Positions 20,466-27,808 of a DNA stretch of 64,000 nt are shown here, in pieces. Positions within the stretch are counted from its first letter, which is position 1, and each line of letters begins with the position of its first letter. Below the pieces are notes generated by a model. It searched no databases. It was given only the letters and a program-made list of their open reading frames with translations, and was not told the origin of the DNA. A program made the translations under genes and the position numbers. Source of the stretch: Streptococcus tangpeifui (GTDB lineage: Bacteria; Bacillota; Bacilli; Lactobacillales; Streptococcaceae); assembly GCF_011038795.1 (NCBI RefSeq), contig NZ_JAAKDU010000003.1, forward strand, positions 124,001-188,000, given 5' to 3'.

Positions 20466-20980
20466 CTTGCTCAAGTTCATGTATTGTATTTTAAAGGGAA
20501 GCTAAAATTCGGGTACAAAGGATACTAAGAAAACGAGCAGAAAATTAGGCCATTTGGCGAGGGATAGCAAGTCCTGAGAAAGCTTATCAATTTTCACAGA
20601 AACATAGACAGGTGCAAACTAGGCCATTGAGTGATCCAAAGGTTGAGGAAATCTTTAGAGGTCTGTGTGTTATTTAAGGAACTTAACGTAATAGAGTTAC
20701 TAAAGACTCAGGAAAAGTGAGTTACAGTGGTCAATTGGCAGTACCTATCACTTTGTGATAGCGTCCAACCTTAATCAACTTTGCAGAGGGGCTACTACGA
20801 AATTGGCTTTTCGAGCATCAATTTTTCTGTACTTCCCTTTAAATTTACAGCATCGTAGGCGAATTGCATGACAGCGTCTATCGTTTCGATGTTCAAAGAC
20901 TATTATTATCTTAATGTGTCCTGATAGTTACTCTAAAACATGATGGTTAGGAACTCTGATTTTTGTAATAACCATCAGGC
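20466..20980. repeat. Long intergenic stretch with degenerate repeats
   Basis: No credible gene in this 515-base stretch. It contains several degenerate repeat copies: about 20571-20620 (CCTGAGAAAGC ... TTTTCACAGA), 20701-20740 (AAAGACTCAGGAAAAGTGAG) and 20840-20870 (TTTACAGCATCGTAGGCG), all related to the repeats at 15481 and 43082. TAGGCCATT also occurs twice within 80 bases. It looks like a nest of decayed repeat units between gdhA and the next gene. Confidence 0.5.
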
Positions 20981-20985
20981 GTTTA

Positions 20986-20994
20986 TGGTATAAT
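20986..20994 (+). promoter_or_regulatory. Extended -10 promoter of the YdcF-like gene
   Basis: TGGTATAAT, an extended -10; no good -35 at the right spacing. The ATG follows at 21050 with AAGGGGAAA in front. Confidence 0.6.
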
Positions 20995-21049
20995 TCTTTT
21001 AGTAGTTATACATATTCAATTTTATGCAAGAAAAAGATAAGGGGAAACT

Positions 21050-22075
21050 ATGACCTTGTATGCGCTGACTGCAGTTGTTGTCATTTGGTTTATCATTTCG
21101 TTTAAAATAGATCGGCGAAAGTTATCAAATGCCTTCTTGTTTTTATTTTCATTAGGCTTGTTATTTCTCAGTTTTGCTTATTTTGCCTACGAACGCCAGT
21201 GGGAAACGATTCATGGCCTTTTTATCTTGTTTGTATATGGCTTTATCCCAGTCAGTTTGATGATATTTGCGACTTACATGATTATCAATGGTATCCTTAT
21301 TTTGAGAAAAGAGCGCAAAAGCCTAGCCAATAGTTTGTCTATTTTCTTTGGAATAGGGATTTTATTTTATTTAGCGATGACGATCTTATATGTGCGCTAT
21401 TGGTTTAGGCTCTATGTTCAAAATAGTATGCAGGGCTATATTGCTCAATATAGTTATATTATCCTTAGTTTCTTCTTTATTGTTTTTCTCTTTATCTTTT
21501 TTGCTTTCTTGGCTTACTCTATTTTGTATTTGACTTTACCTAAGAATAAAGATTACGATTATATCATTATTCATGGGTCGGGCTTGATAGAGGGGGATAA
21601 GGTTCCTCCATTATTGGCTTCAAGGATAGATAAAGCAATAGGGGCTTATCGTGCAGCGACCAAGGACGATGTTCGCATCATTGCCAGCGGGGGACAAGGA
21701 CGTGATGAAATAATTTCTGAGGCGAGAGCAATTGCTGATTATCTAATAGCGAAAGGGATTAAAGAAGACCGTATCATATTAGAAGAGCAATCGACTTCAA
21801 CTTATGAAAATTTAAAATTTTCGCAAGAACTTACAAGAGGGCAAAAGGAAAATCCTAAATACCTCTTTGTCAGTAATAACTACCATGTCTTTCGTGCGAC
21901 CCTGTACGCTAGACGGCTCCACATGGATGGTGAGGGGGTTGGAGCTAAAACGGCCGGTTACTATATTCCCAGCGCCTTTTTGCGAGAATACCTTGCCATT
22001 TTGAATAAGATAAAGGGAATATTGATTGTGATTTCGGTAGTTTTTCTCCTGTTAGTCTACTTTTCATTAAAATAA
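21050..22075 (+). CDS. YdcF / DUF218 family membrane protein
   Basis: 341 residues. Four or five hydrophobic helices in residues about 1-165, then a globular DUF218 domain (DYIIIHGSGLIEGDKVPPLL, IIASGGQGRDE, EQSTSTYENL, FVSNNYHVFRA), then a final hydrophobic helix at about 320-340. DUF218 (YdcF, SanA, ElyC) proteins affect cell-envelope integrity; YdcF binds S-adenosylmethionine in vitro, but the physiological reaction is not settled. It is monocistronic, driven from the extended -10 box at 20986. The stop is followed directly by a decayed response-regulator gene. Confidence 0.87.
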   Translation: MTLYALTAVVVIWFIISFKIDRRKLSNAFLFLFSLGLLFLSFAYFAYERQWETIHGLFILFVYGFIPVSLMIFATYMIINGILILRKERKSLANSLSIFFGIGILFYLAMTILYVRYWFRLYVQNSMQGYIAQYSYIILSFFFIVFLFIFFAFLAYSILYLTLPKNKDYDYIIIHGSGLIEGDKVPPLLASRIDKAIGAYRAATKDDVRIIASGGQGRDEIISEARAIADYLIAKGIKEDRIILEEQSTSTYENLKFSQELTRGQKENPKYLFVSNNYHVFRATLYARRLHMDGEGVGAKTAGYYIPSAFLREYLAILNKIKGILIVISVVFLLLVYFSLK

Positions 22076-22084
22076 GAGTTTGTG

Positions 22085-22425
22085 ATGACCATTACAATAG
22101 GTATCGTTGAAGATGTTTAGATTTGGTCAATTTTGTCCAAGGCCACTTAATAAGATATGACTTTGAAATAGTTCTCTATGAGGTTTTTAGGTCTATTGAC
22201 CAATTTATTGATGCTCAGCAGCCGGACCTTATTTTGCTGGATATTATATTCCTTATTATGATGGTTTTTACTGGTGCTCTGAAATTAGGAACAATACTAC
22301 AGTCCCAACTATCTTTATATCTGCCGGAACAAAAGAATACGACCAGATAAGAGCGTTATAAATGGTAGTGATGACTATATTACCAATCCATTTTCCTAGA
22401 GCTTACTGTTGACAAAGGTCAATTC
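22085..22425 (+). pseudogene. Decayed response-regulator receiver domain
   Basis: Reading across frames recovers a receiver domain. It starts MTITIGIVEDV and hits TAG at once. In the next frame come LVNFVQGHLIRYDFEIVLYE and QQPDLILLDI (the phospho-acceptor Asp region). After a shift comes YYDGFYWCSEIRNNT, TVPTIFISAGTKEYDQIRAL (the Thr/Ser and Lys region), and finally DDYITNPFS where DDYITKPFS is expected. At least three frameshifts and a stop are needed, and no DNA-binding domain or kinase follows, so it is a dead remnant of a two-component system. The longest residual frame, 22123-22350, is not a gene. Confidence 0.75.
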
Positions 22426-22481
22426 GAATCTGAGAAAGAGCCTACGGTAATATGCTAATAAAGAAACTGGAGAGATCTTAA

Positions 22482-22541
22482 AAAATAGATTGAAGAGAAA
22501 AGTCCGTTTTGGACACAATTCTTCGATCTATTTTCTTTTTT
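22482..22541 (+). terminator. Long terminator hairpin after the response-regulator remnant
   Basis: AAAATAGATTGAAGA (22482-22496) pairs with TCTTCGATCTATTTT (22520-22534) except one G-U; an inner GTCC/GGAC stem extends it; seven Us follow. Probably the terminator of the former two-component operon. Confidence 0.85.
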
Positions 22542-22558
22542 AAGACTGCTCGATAAAA

Positions 22559-22597
22559 ACTCCTATGAGCATTGGTAATATCAATACTTATAGGAGT
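22559..22597. repeat. 16-bp near-perfect inverted repeat
   Basis: ACTCCTATGAGCATTG pairs with CAATACTTATAGGAGT around a 7-base loop, with one mismatch and one G-U. No U-run on the plus strand. It stands 20 bases from the preceding terminator. It could be a mobile-element end, a protein-binding site or a structured RNA; no transposase is nearby. Confidence 0.6.
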
Positions 22598-22763
22598 GCA
22601 AGCTGTCCAGAGATTTTTGCGATAAATAAGAGACTAAGGAAGGATGATCACTGCGGCATTAGAAATTCCGTCTGGCTTTTCAAAATGCTGTCTCTATACC
22701 ATCTGTGATATGGTCAATAAGGAAAGAGAGAGAATCATTAACGAAATGGGACAAAGGCCTTCA

Positions 22764-23753
22764 TTATTTTTGGCTTTGCTTTTCCCTTTCTTCTTGTTTG
22801 GTAATACCGTGGTGACTCGGTTCGTTTTTTCTCATATAGTCTAATTTAAAAGTATGAGCTTGGGCGATAGACTTTTCTATAGCATTTTCAAATTTATCCT
22901 TATCTTTTGCAGGATAGTAGACATTAGCAGTGACAATATTGTAGCCTACTTTAAAGAGATAGATAGCCTCAATAACATCACCGTCAGCATAAGACATCGT
23001 TTGCTGGTAGATATAGACAGTTCGGCCACGAAGTGTCAGAGAATCATAAGTAATAGTTCCATGCGTCAGATTAAGGGCATTCCCAACATTGTCTAAATTT
23101 CTGTTAAATTGTATGTCCTCTTGTCTCTCTAGTTCATGGGCAAAATCGTACTGGGACTTATCTATTTTCGCAAACCGCTTAGCCTCCTTTGAAGCAGCAT
23201 AATCTCCTGCAGTCTTATATTGTCCGCCAAAAGCCGCAATTTCAAAAAAGATGAAAGCGCCCGAATTGTCTTTGCTATTGAGAATCAGACCGTATTTACC
23301 GCCAAAATCAATAGGGGCCTGTCGATCTTTATAAGTTTGTTGCCATTGCTTAGGAATCGGGACAGCAACATCAGTGCCTGGGAGCCAAGACTCATTGGCC
23401 TTTAGCTCTTGCGGTTTGGTTTTCTGATAGGTATCAGCCCAGTCAATCAGGGAGCTTTGTTGCTGCTCCTTAGTTGAGGTTCCTGTGGAAGAATTCATGG
23501 CCTTGCGATAACTATTTTCTTTAAAAATAAAGAAGAGAGGATCTTGATATTTTCGGACGGCAGCCATATAGTCAATTTCTGCTTCAGTATAAGGCGCGTG
23601 CTTATTAATAAGAGCCCTGTAGTAGTCTGACGTATTGTCTTCACGCCAGGAGACTAAGACAGCATAGCCCACCGTAGATAGCAGAGCTATCAGTGATATC
23701 CCTAAAATCCCTAGAATAAAACGACCAATTTTAGATTTAAAAAATTTTTTCAT
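22764..23753 (-). CDS. Membrane-anchored extracytoplasmic hypothetical protein
   Basis: 329 residues. After MKKFFKSKIGR a single hydrophobic helix (residues about 12-33) follows, with no lipobox, then a hydrophilic extracellular part of about 295 residues. I do not recognise a family. The exported part has mixed charge and ends in a basic tail (RKNEPSHHGITKQEEREKQ). An in-frame ATG at 23915 would add 54 residues without hydrophobic pattern; the MKK start has GAGGAAG at proper spacing and is preferred. Transcription probably starts about 190 bases upstream, beside a cre-like site. Confidence 0.75.
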   Translation of the reverse strand: MKKFFKSKIGRFILGILGISLIALLSTVGYAVLVSWREDNTSDYYRALINKHAPYTEAEIDYMAAVRKYQDPLFFIFKENSYRKAMNSSTGTSTKEQQQSSLIDWADTYQKTKPQELKANESWLPGTDVAVPIPKQWQQTYKDRQAPIDFGGKYGLILNSKDNSGAFIFFEIAAFGGQYKTAGDYAASKEAKRFAKIDKSQYDFAHELERQEDIQFNRNLDNVGNALNLTHGTITYDSLTLRGRTVYIYQQTMSYADGDVIEAIYLFKVGYNIVTANVYYPAKDKDKFENAIEKSIAQAHTFKLDYMRKNEPSHHGITKQEEREKQSQK

Positions 23754-23927
23754 AATAGCTTCCTCGCTAAATGTCATTAGAGTAATAGTTGGGGGAGCAT
23801 CATTAATATGACAGGAGTGGTTATTAAGCAAGAGGGCAGCTATCCAGGTCTCTGACGGACTAAAATGATTCAATAATTTTTTAATGACAGAAATGGAAAG
23901 AATTCTCCAGCTCATTTATTTTTATAG

Positions 23928-23957
23928 GGAAAGCGCTTACCTACCTTAATTATACCA
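23928..23957 (-). promoter_or_regulatory. Extended -10 promoter with adjacent cre-like site
   Basis: On the minus strand TGGTATAAT (23957-23949) is an extended -10; initiation would fall near 23942. Directly downstream, 23928-23941 reads GGAAAGCGCTTACC, close to the CcpA cre consensus (TGWAARCGYTWNCW). A site at about +1 to +14 would block transcription when CcpA-HPr(Ser-P) is bound, so the gene ending at 22764 is probably repressed by good sugars. The palindromic AATACTTTAAAGTA lies just upstream at 23961-23974. Confidence 0.55.
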
Positions 23958-23974
23958 TAAAATACTTTAAAGTA

Positions 23975-24220
23975 GTGATTAAATTTGGTCCTTACAATCT
24001 ATCCAAACCTTTTGTGCTGCCTGCACTTCATCGCCTTGGCTGTTCCTTGCTTTTCTGTGAGTATTAGTGGCTAGCAGTTGTAGAACAAATAAGTAGGAGT
24101 GATTTTTTCTAGCTAGTTTTAAATGAGCGGGCTCCTGTTTCTGGCTGTCATTACGGTAAAAACAGCGGCAAAAGAAGAACGATTGCATCTTGAATGAGAT
24201 TTTTGCACCTTAATTAAAAG
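23975..24220. other. Intergenic stretch without a supported gene
   Basis: A 69-codon minus-strand frame (23979-24188) lacks a ribosome binding site and any recognisable family. Nothing else is seen before the LytTR operator at 24222. Confidence 0.5.
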
Positions 24221-24221
24221 A

Positions 24222-24252
24222 GGGAGTTGCACTCCCAAATTTCTGTTATAAT
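24222..24252 (+). promoter_or_regulatory. LytTR operon promoter with palindromic operator
   Basis: TGTTATAAT at 24244-24252 is an extended -10. The perfect palindrome GGGAGT-TGC-ACTCCC at 24222-24236 covers the -35 region, a suitable place for an operator. LytTR proteins usually bind imperfect direct repeats, so the binder may be another regulator. Confidence 0.6.
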
Positions 24253-24272
24253 GACCGCAAAGGAGAAAAGCA

Positions 24273-24725
24273 GTGAAGTTACGATTAGAACACATTTCCG
24301 ATGGCCAAGAAGAAGTTATCGTACGTTATCGAACAATGACTCCGACTATTCAGGCTATCAGTAACTTAGTCACCCAAGGGCAGGAGAAAATCCTTGGCAG
24401 AAATGAGCAAGGTGAGCGCTATCTCGCCTTGGATGATATCCTGTATTTTGAGAGTATTGACGGTAAGACTTTTGCCTACACGCAAAAAAAAGTCTACCAA
24501 GTCGCCTGCACTCTCAAAGACTTAGTCAGCAATTATGCTTTTAAGGGCTTCTTTCGCTGTACCAAGGCTATGGTGGTCAATATCTACCAGATTCAGTCCT
24601 TCAAAAGTCAGGCTTATGGCCGAATCGAAGCCACTCTGGACAATGGTGAACGTGTCCTTATCTCACGTAAATACGCCAATAAACTCAGACAGGTCTTGCA
24701 GGAGGGAATTAAAGATGAAGACTAA
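24273..24725 (+). CDS. LytTR DNA-binding domain regulator
   Basis: 150 residues, no receiver domain. Residues about 50-148 form the LytTR domain (GERYLALDDILYFESIDGKT, then GFFRCTKAMVVNIYQIQSF, ISRKYANKLRQVL). The start is GTG at 24273, 9 bases after AAAGGAG. The next gene, a DUF3021 membrane protein, overlaps it by 11 bases. This two-gene unit is the layout of the streptococcal LytTR regulatory systems HdrRM and BrsRM, in which the membrane partner holds the regulator inactive; BrsR and HdrR drive bacteriocin and competence genes in S. mutans. Whether this copy is orthologous to either cannot be told here. Confidence 0.88.
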   Translation: MKLRLEHISDGQEEVIVRYRTMTPTIQAISNLVTQGQEKILGRNEQGERYLALDDILYFESIDGKTFAYTQKKVYQVACTLKDLVSNYAFKGFFRCTKAMVVNIYQIQSFKSQAYGRIEATLDNGERVLISRKYANKLRQVLQEGIKDED

Positions 24726-25161
24726 GTGGTGGGAACGTTTCTTAAGTCAGGAAATTGCCAATGAATATAAGACAGCCATCTATTGCTTTTGTGTTTATTT
24801 TTTCTATGCTGTCTACCAGCTTTTGCAAGGAAGAACAACAGCCAATATCTATTATTTAATCGAAATGGTTATTGCGGCTTATGTTATCACTCAGATTCAG
24901 GTTTTCCTGTTTAAAAATTTTGATGAAGCCGATAGATTAGCGAGAAGAGAGTTATTAGGCTTAATTGTTTGTTCCTGCCTCTATGGCCTTGTTGGGCAAT
25001 GGCTGAGCTGGTTTGATGGCAATCTTCTAGCAGCTGCTTGTTTTGTCATCTATGTGATGCTGGAATACTTGACTATTTTTATTGCCAACAAAATCAAGCG
25101 TAACATTGACAGCAAGAAGCTAAATAAATTGTTGGATGATTATAAGAATCAAAGAAAGTGA
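24715..25161 (+). CDS. DUF3021 membrane protein, likely LytTR antagonist
   Basis: 148 residues with four membrane helices (about 20-38, 46-64, 80-98, 106-125) and a basic cytoplasmic tail (NKIKRNIDSKKLNKLL). It matches DUF3021, which is nearly always encoded directly after a LytTR regulator. The ATG at 24715 overlaps the regulator's last 11 bases, implying translational coupling. A longer in-frame start at 24535 is buried in the regulator. By analogy with HdrM/BrsM it should sequester the LytTR protein at the membrane; inferred from context. Confidence 0.82.
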   Translation: MKTKWWERFLSQEIANEYKTAIYCFCVYFFYAVYQLLQGRTTANIYYLIEMVIAAYVITQIQVFLFKNFDEADRLARRELLGLIVCSCLYGLVGQWLSWFDGNLLAAACFVIYVMLEYLTIFIANKIKRNIDSKKLNKLLDDYKNQRK

Positions 25162-25174
25162 CAAGTGGAATATT

Positions 25175-25969
25175 ATGTCAGAGATAAAATTAATGAAATT
25201 AAATAATGACGAGATGTATTACAGTGATACTGGGGAAGGTATCGCCCTAGTTTTTTTACATGGTCTTGGCTGCGATGGACGAATGTTTTTACAGCAAATT
25301 CTAGCTTTTCAGCATCAATATAGAGTAATTTGCCCTGATTTATTGGGAAACGGAAAATCCTCTATTTTAAAAGTCCCTGTTAAGCAAGTGATTGAAAAGC
25401 AGGCTGCTGCTGTGATCGCTTTACTGGATGAACTTAACATTAAAGAGGCAGTATTTTGTGGAACGTCATATGGTGGGATTGTCTGTCAGCATATTGCAGT
25501 CAACTATCCAAATTATGTTAAAGGATTGGTTTTAACTGATACATTTTCTGATACGACTATTCATAACATCAAGGAATTTCTTAATAAAATGGCTATAAGT
25601 GCTAGTTTATGGCTCTATTATTGTCGCGGTCTTCTTAAATGGTCGGTAAAATCACAGTATAAGGGATTTCCAGAAGCACAAAGTTATATGGAGACCATTA
25701 TGGGAAACCTACGCAGTCGGGAAGTGGTTTTACAGCGCAGGGCTATTAACCAAATTAATTATACTGAGAAGATTGGTCAGTTAAAAATACCTATCTTGTT
25801 GTTGGTGGGGGGCCGTTATAATCTTTTGATCGACTATATGAAGAGAATTCATCAAGTTATGCCATCCAGCCAAATTAAAGTTATTGAAGATTCCTTTGAT
25901 CCGTCTAATATGCTCAAGCCTGATAAGTATAATCAACTATTATTGGAATTCTTGAACACTTCTATTTAA
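25175..25969 (+). CDS. Alpha/beta hydrolase fold protein lacking acid and His of the triad
   Basis: 264 residues. The fold is clear: LVFLHGLGCDGRMF (oxyanion loop), ICPDLLGNGKS, and the nucleophile elbow FCGTSYGGI with its Ser. The other triad positions are changed. The acid turn, usually V-G-x-x-D, reads VGGRYN. The C-terminal G-H-x-x-N-x-E-x-P block reads SFDPSNMLKPDKYN, with Asp in place of His. It is therefore probably not a working hydrolase, though it could still bind a ligand or be decaying. The start follows DUF3021 by 13 bases and the ribosome binding site is weak. Confidence 0.8.
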   Translation: MSEIKLMKLNNDEMYYSDTGEGIALVFLHGLGCDGRMFLQQILAFQHQYRVICPDLLGNGKSSILKVPVKQVIEKQAAAVIALLDELNIKEAVFCGTSYGGIVCQHIAVNYPNYVKGLVLTDTFSDTTIHNIKEFLNKMAISASLWLYYCRGLLKWSVKSQYKGFPEAQSYMETIMGNLRSREVVLQRRAINQINYTEKIGQLKIPILLLVGGRYNLLIDYMKRIHQVMPSSQIKVIEDSFDPSNMLKPDKYNQLLLEFLNTSI

Positions 25970-25986
25970 GGAAAGGAAGTAATCAT

Positions 25987-26410
25987 ATAGAAGCTGTTAT
26001 TGATATCAAGCATTTGCGCAAATACTATAGCAGACGCATGGGTGCAGAAGATGTTTAGCTGTCTGTTGAGAAGAGGGAAATCTTTGGTTTTCTGGGTTCC
26101 AATGGTGCCGGCAAGTCAACGACTATTCGCTGTTTGCTGGGACTGATTAAGCCAAGCGGCGGCGAGATGACGCTCTTTGGCGGTAAATATGGGACTTTGT
26201 AAAAAATCTCAAACATATCGGTTATATGCCGTCAGAAGCCATGTTTTATCCTAATATGAAAGTCAAAGATGTCATTGCTTTTGCGGTTAAATCTAGAAAA
26301 AAAGACTGTTCGCAAGAAGCGGACAAGCTTTGTCGGCTTTTAGAGGTACCACTGGAGAAGAAAATTGAAGATCTCTCGCTGGGCAATCGTAAAAAAGAAG
26401 GAAATAGAAA
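25987..26410 (+). pseudogene. Broken ABC transporter ATPase
   Basis: An AAAGGAAGT ribosome binding site stands before ATA where ATG is expected (25987), followed by EAVIDIKHLRKYY. An in-frame TAG sits at 26056-26058, then [20 protein letters not shown] with an intact Walker A. TAA at 26200-26202 marks a frameshift, after which the next frame continues KNLKHIGYMPSEAMFYPNMK. The gene stops at the signature region (EDLSLGNRKK), where the DNA abruptly turns AT-rich; Walker B is absent. At least four lesions make it dead. It was probably the ATPase of an ABC exporter run by the LytTR/DUF3021 pair. Confidence 0.85.
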
Positions 26411-26467
26411 AACATATAATGATCAAATAGAAATAACTAATAAATTTGAATTTGTAAGGAGGTAATG

Positions 26468-27289
26468 ATGCTTAGAAAAAAATATGAAACTTCATCAGGA
26501 ACAATTCATTATTGGATAAATGATTTTGATAAAACTAAAAAAACGGCCCTTATATTTTTACCCGGACTGACTGCTGACCATAGATTATTTGAGAAGCAGA
26601 TAAATTATTTTAAGGATAAGTTCAGACTATTGGTTTGGGATGCTCCGGGTCATGCTTCATCCTATCCTTTTAAACTCGATTTTGACTTGTTTGATAAGGC
26701 AAAATGGTTAGATGAAATATTGATAAAAGAGGGGATTGAAAAACCTGTTTTAATCGGTCAGTCAATGGGAGGCTATTTAGGTCAGGTTTATGCGGAGCTG
26801 TTCCCGGATAAGCTTAAGGGACTTGTTATGATTGATACCCCGCCTCTTCAAAGAAAATACTATACAGCTATAGAATTATGGCTATTAAAAATAGTGGAGC
26901 CGATTTATAAAATATATCCTTGGAAAGCTCTTTTAAAAGCAGGACCAAAAGGCGCTTCGACAACTGAATATGGAAGAAAATTGATGCTTGACATGATGAT
27001 GGTTTACGATGGAGATCAGAAAAGATATTCTCATCTTTCAGGACATGGCTATAAAATGATAGCAAAAGCAGTAGAAAAAGATTTGCCCTATGAAATAAAA
27101 TGTCCGCATATGATAATATGCGGGAAAGAGGATCGGGCAGGCTCTTGTATACGATGTTTAAAGAAATATGAGAAATGTACTAATAAACCTGTTGAATGGA
27201 TTGATCATGCCGGGCATAATTCCAATACCGATCAAGCGGAAATTGTAAATAAGTTGATCGGTGAGTTTATAGATAAATATGTTATATAA
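26468..27289 (+). CDS. Alpha/beta hydrolase, AT-rich, probably acquired
   Basis: 273 residues with an intact triad: nucleophile in VLIGQSMGGYLGQ, acid in IICGKEDRAG, histidine in WIDHAGHNSN. The oxyanion loop is FLPGLTADHRLF. Two adjacent ATGs exist; the second (26468) is 5 bases from GGAGG against 2 for the first (26465) and is preferred. Base composition is clearly lower in GC than the neighbours and AGA and ATA codons are frequent, suggesting transfer from a more AT-rich Firmicute. It begins about 70 bases after the point where the ABC ATPase gene is cut. Substrate unknown. Confidence 0.85.
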   Translation: MLRKKYETSSGTIHYWINDFDKTKKTALIFLPGLTADHRLFEKQINYFKDKFRLLVWDAPGHASSYPFKLDFDLFDKAKWLDEILIKEGIEKPVLIGQSMGGYLGQVYAELFPDKLKGLVMIDTPPLQRKYYTAIELWLLKIVEPIYKIYPWKALLKAGPKGASTTEYGRKLMLDMMMVYDGDQKRYSHLSGHGYKMIAKAVEKDLPYEIKCPHMIICGKEDRAGSCIRCLKKYEKCTNKPVEWIDHAGHNSNTDQAEIVNKLIGEFIDKYVI

Positions 27290-27570
27290 GGCCTTGTTTG
27301 TTCATTTCAAATTGGTATGTCTTCGAAAACTTGTCCTATTTGTAGAACATGCCTTTTAAAGACTACACCACGCCAAGTGCTGTTCTTGTCGCAGATAAGA
27401 GCTGACAGGTTTTAATAAGACCACTACAATAGAAAAGGGGCTTTTCAATTTTTAAAGCGAACTTACGATGCGCGTTGGCGTGTTGATGGAGCAATTCTTT
27501 TAATTAAGCAAATTTCTCTATAAATCATTAGTGACAGCTGTTTTATTGCTTTGCATTTTGGTATAAAATG
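27290..27570. other. Intergenic stretch, no gene recognised
   Basis: Composition returns to the local norm by about 27350. A short reading (SSKTCPICRTC) has paired cysteines reminiscent of a transposase zinc ribbon, but it is too short and broken to name. Nothing else seen before the PurBox. Confidence 0.4.
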
Positions 27571-27584
27571 GATTGTAAAGTGTA

Positions 27585-27597
27585 AAAACCGAACATT
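27585..27597 (+). promoter_or_regulatory. PurBox (PurR binding site) upstream of guaC
   Basis: AAAACCGAACATT fits the PurBox consensus AWWWCCGAACWWT at every position. It lies about 60-70 bases upstream of the expected start of transcription, the position known for PurR-dependent promoters in lactococci and streptococci. Confidence 0.78.
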
Positions 27598-27619
27598 ATA
27601 TTTTAATATAGTTATCTTT

Positions 27620-27647
27620 TTGGACAAAATCAATATATTATTATAAT
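27620..27647 (+). promoter_or_regulatory. guaC promoter
   Basis: TTGGAC (27620-27625), 16-base spacer, TATAAT (27642-27647). A second TATAAT overlaps at 27647-27652. The transcript would begin near 27654, leaving a leader of about 155 bases. Confidence 0.7.
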
Positions 27648-27651
27648 ATAA

Positions 27652-27808
27652 TCGCGGAAAGGTAAGAATTTACCTAGCGATGCTCTGATAACAGTGCTAG
27701 TTTTCAGAGTTATAGGAAGGTCATCATATTAATGCCAGAGGCTGAAGATGACTTTTCTGATACACAGAAAATCCTCTATCAGTGTTCATGGCTGAAAGAG
27801 GATTTTTT
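27652..27808 (+). promoter_or_regulatory. Structured guaC leader ending in a terminator/RBS-sequestering hairpin
   Basis: Hairpin 1: TCGC and GGTAA (27652-27665) pair with TTACC and GCGA (27670-27680). Hairpin 2: CTCTGA (27683-27688) with TCAGAG (27704-27709), inner AAC/GTT. Hairpin 3: TTTTCTG (27753-27759) with CAGAAAA (27765-27771). Hairpin 4: AAAATCCTCT (27768-27777) with AGAGGATTTT (27797-27806), extended inward by TCAG/CTGA across one A-A mismatch. Hairpins 3 and 4 share four bases, so they exclude each other. The 3' arm of hairpin 4 contains the guaC ribosome binding site AGAGGA and runs into six Us just before the ATG. No match to the purine riboswitch core was found. Confidence 0.6.

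Noticed and set aside
22644-22844. 66-codon plus-strand frame with AAGGAAGG before its ATG
   Set aside because: Its second half overlaps the 3' end of the leftward membrane-protein gene, and no family is recognisable; perhaps a remnant, not listed as a gene.
23979-24188. 69-codon minus-strand frame between the membrane protein and LytTR genes
   Set aside because: No ribosome binding site, no family, and Gln/Lys/Asn-rich composition typical of unselected DNA.
27300-27560. Transposase remnant suggested by a short paired-cysteine reading
   Set aside because: Too short and broken, with no inverted repeats or further transposase blocks.
27652-27720. Purine riboswitch before guaC
   Set aside because: The invariant core and loop sequences of the guanine/adenine riboswitch are not present; the structure is reported only as an unclassified leader.
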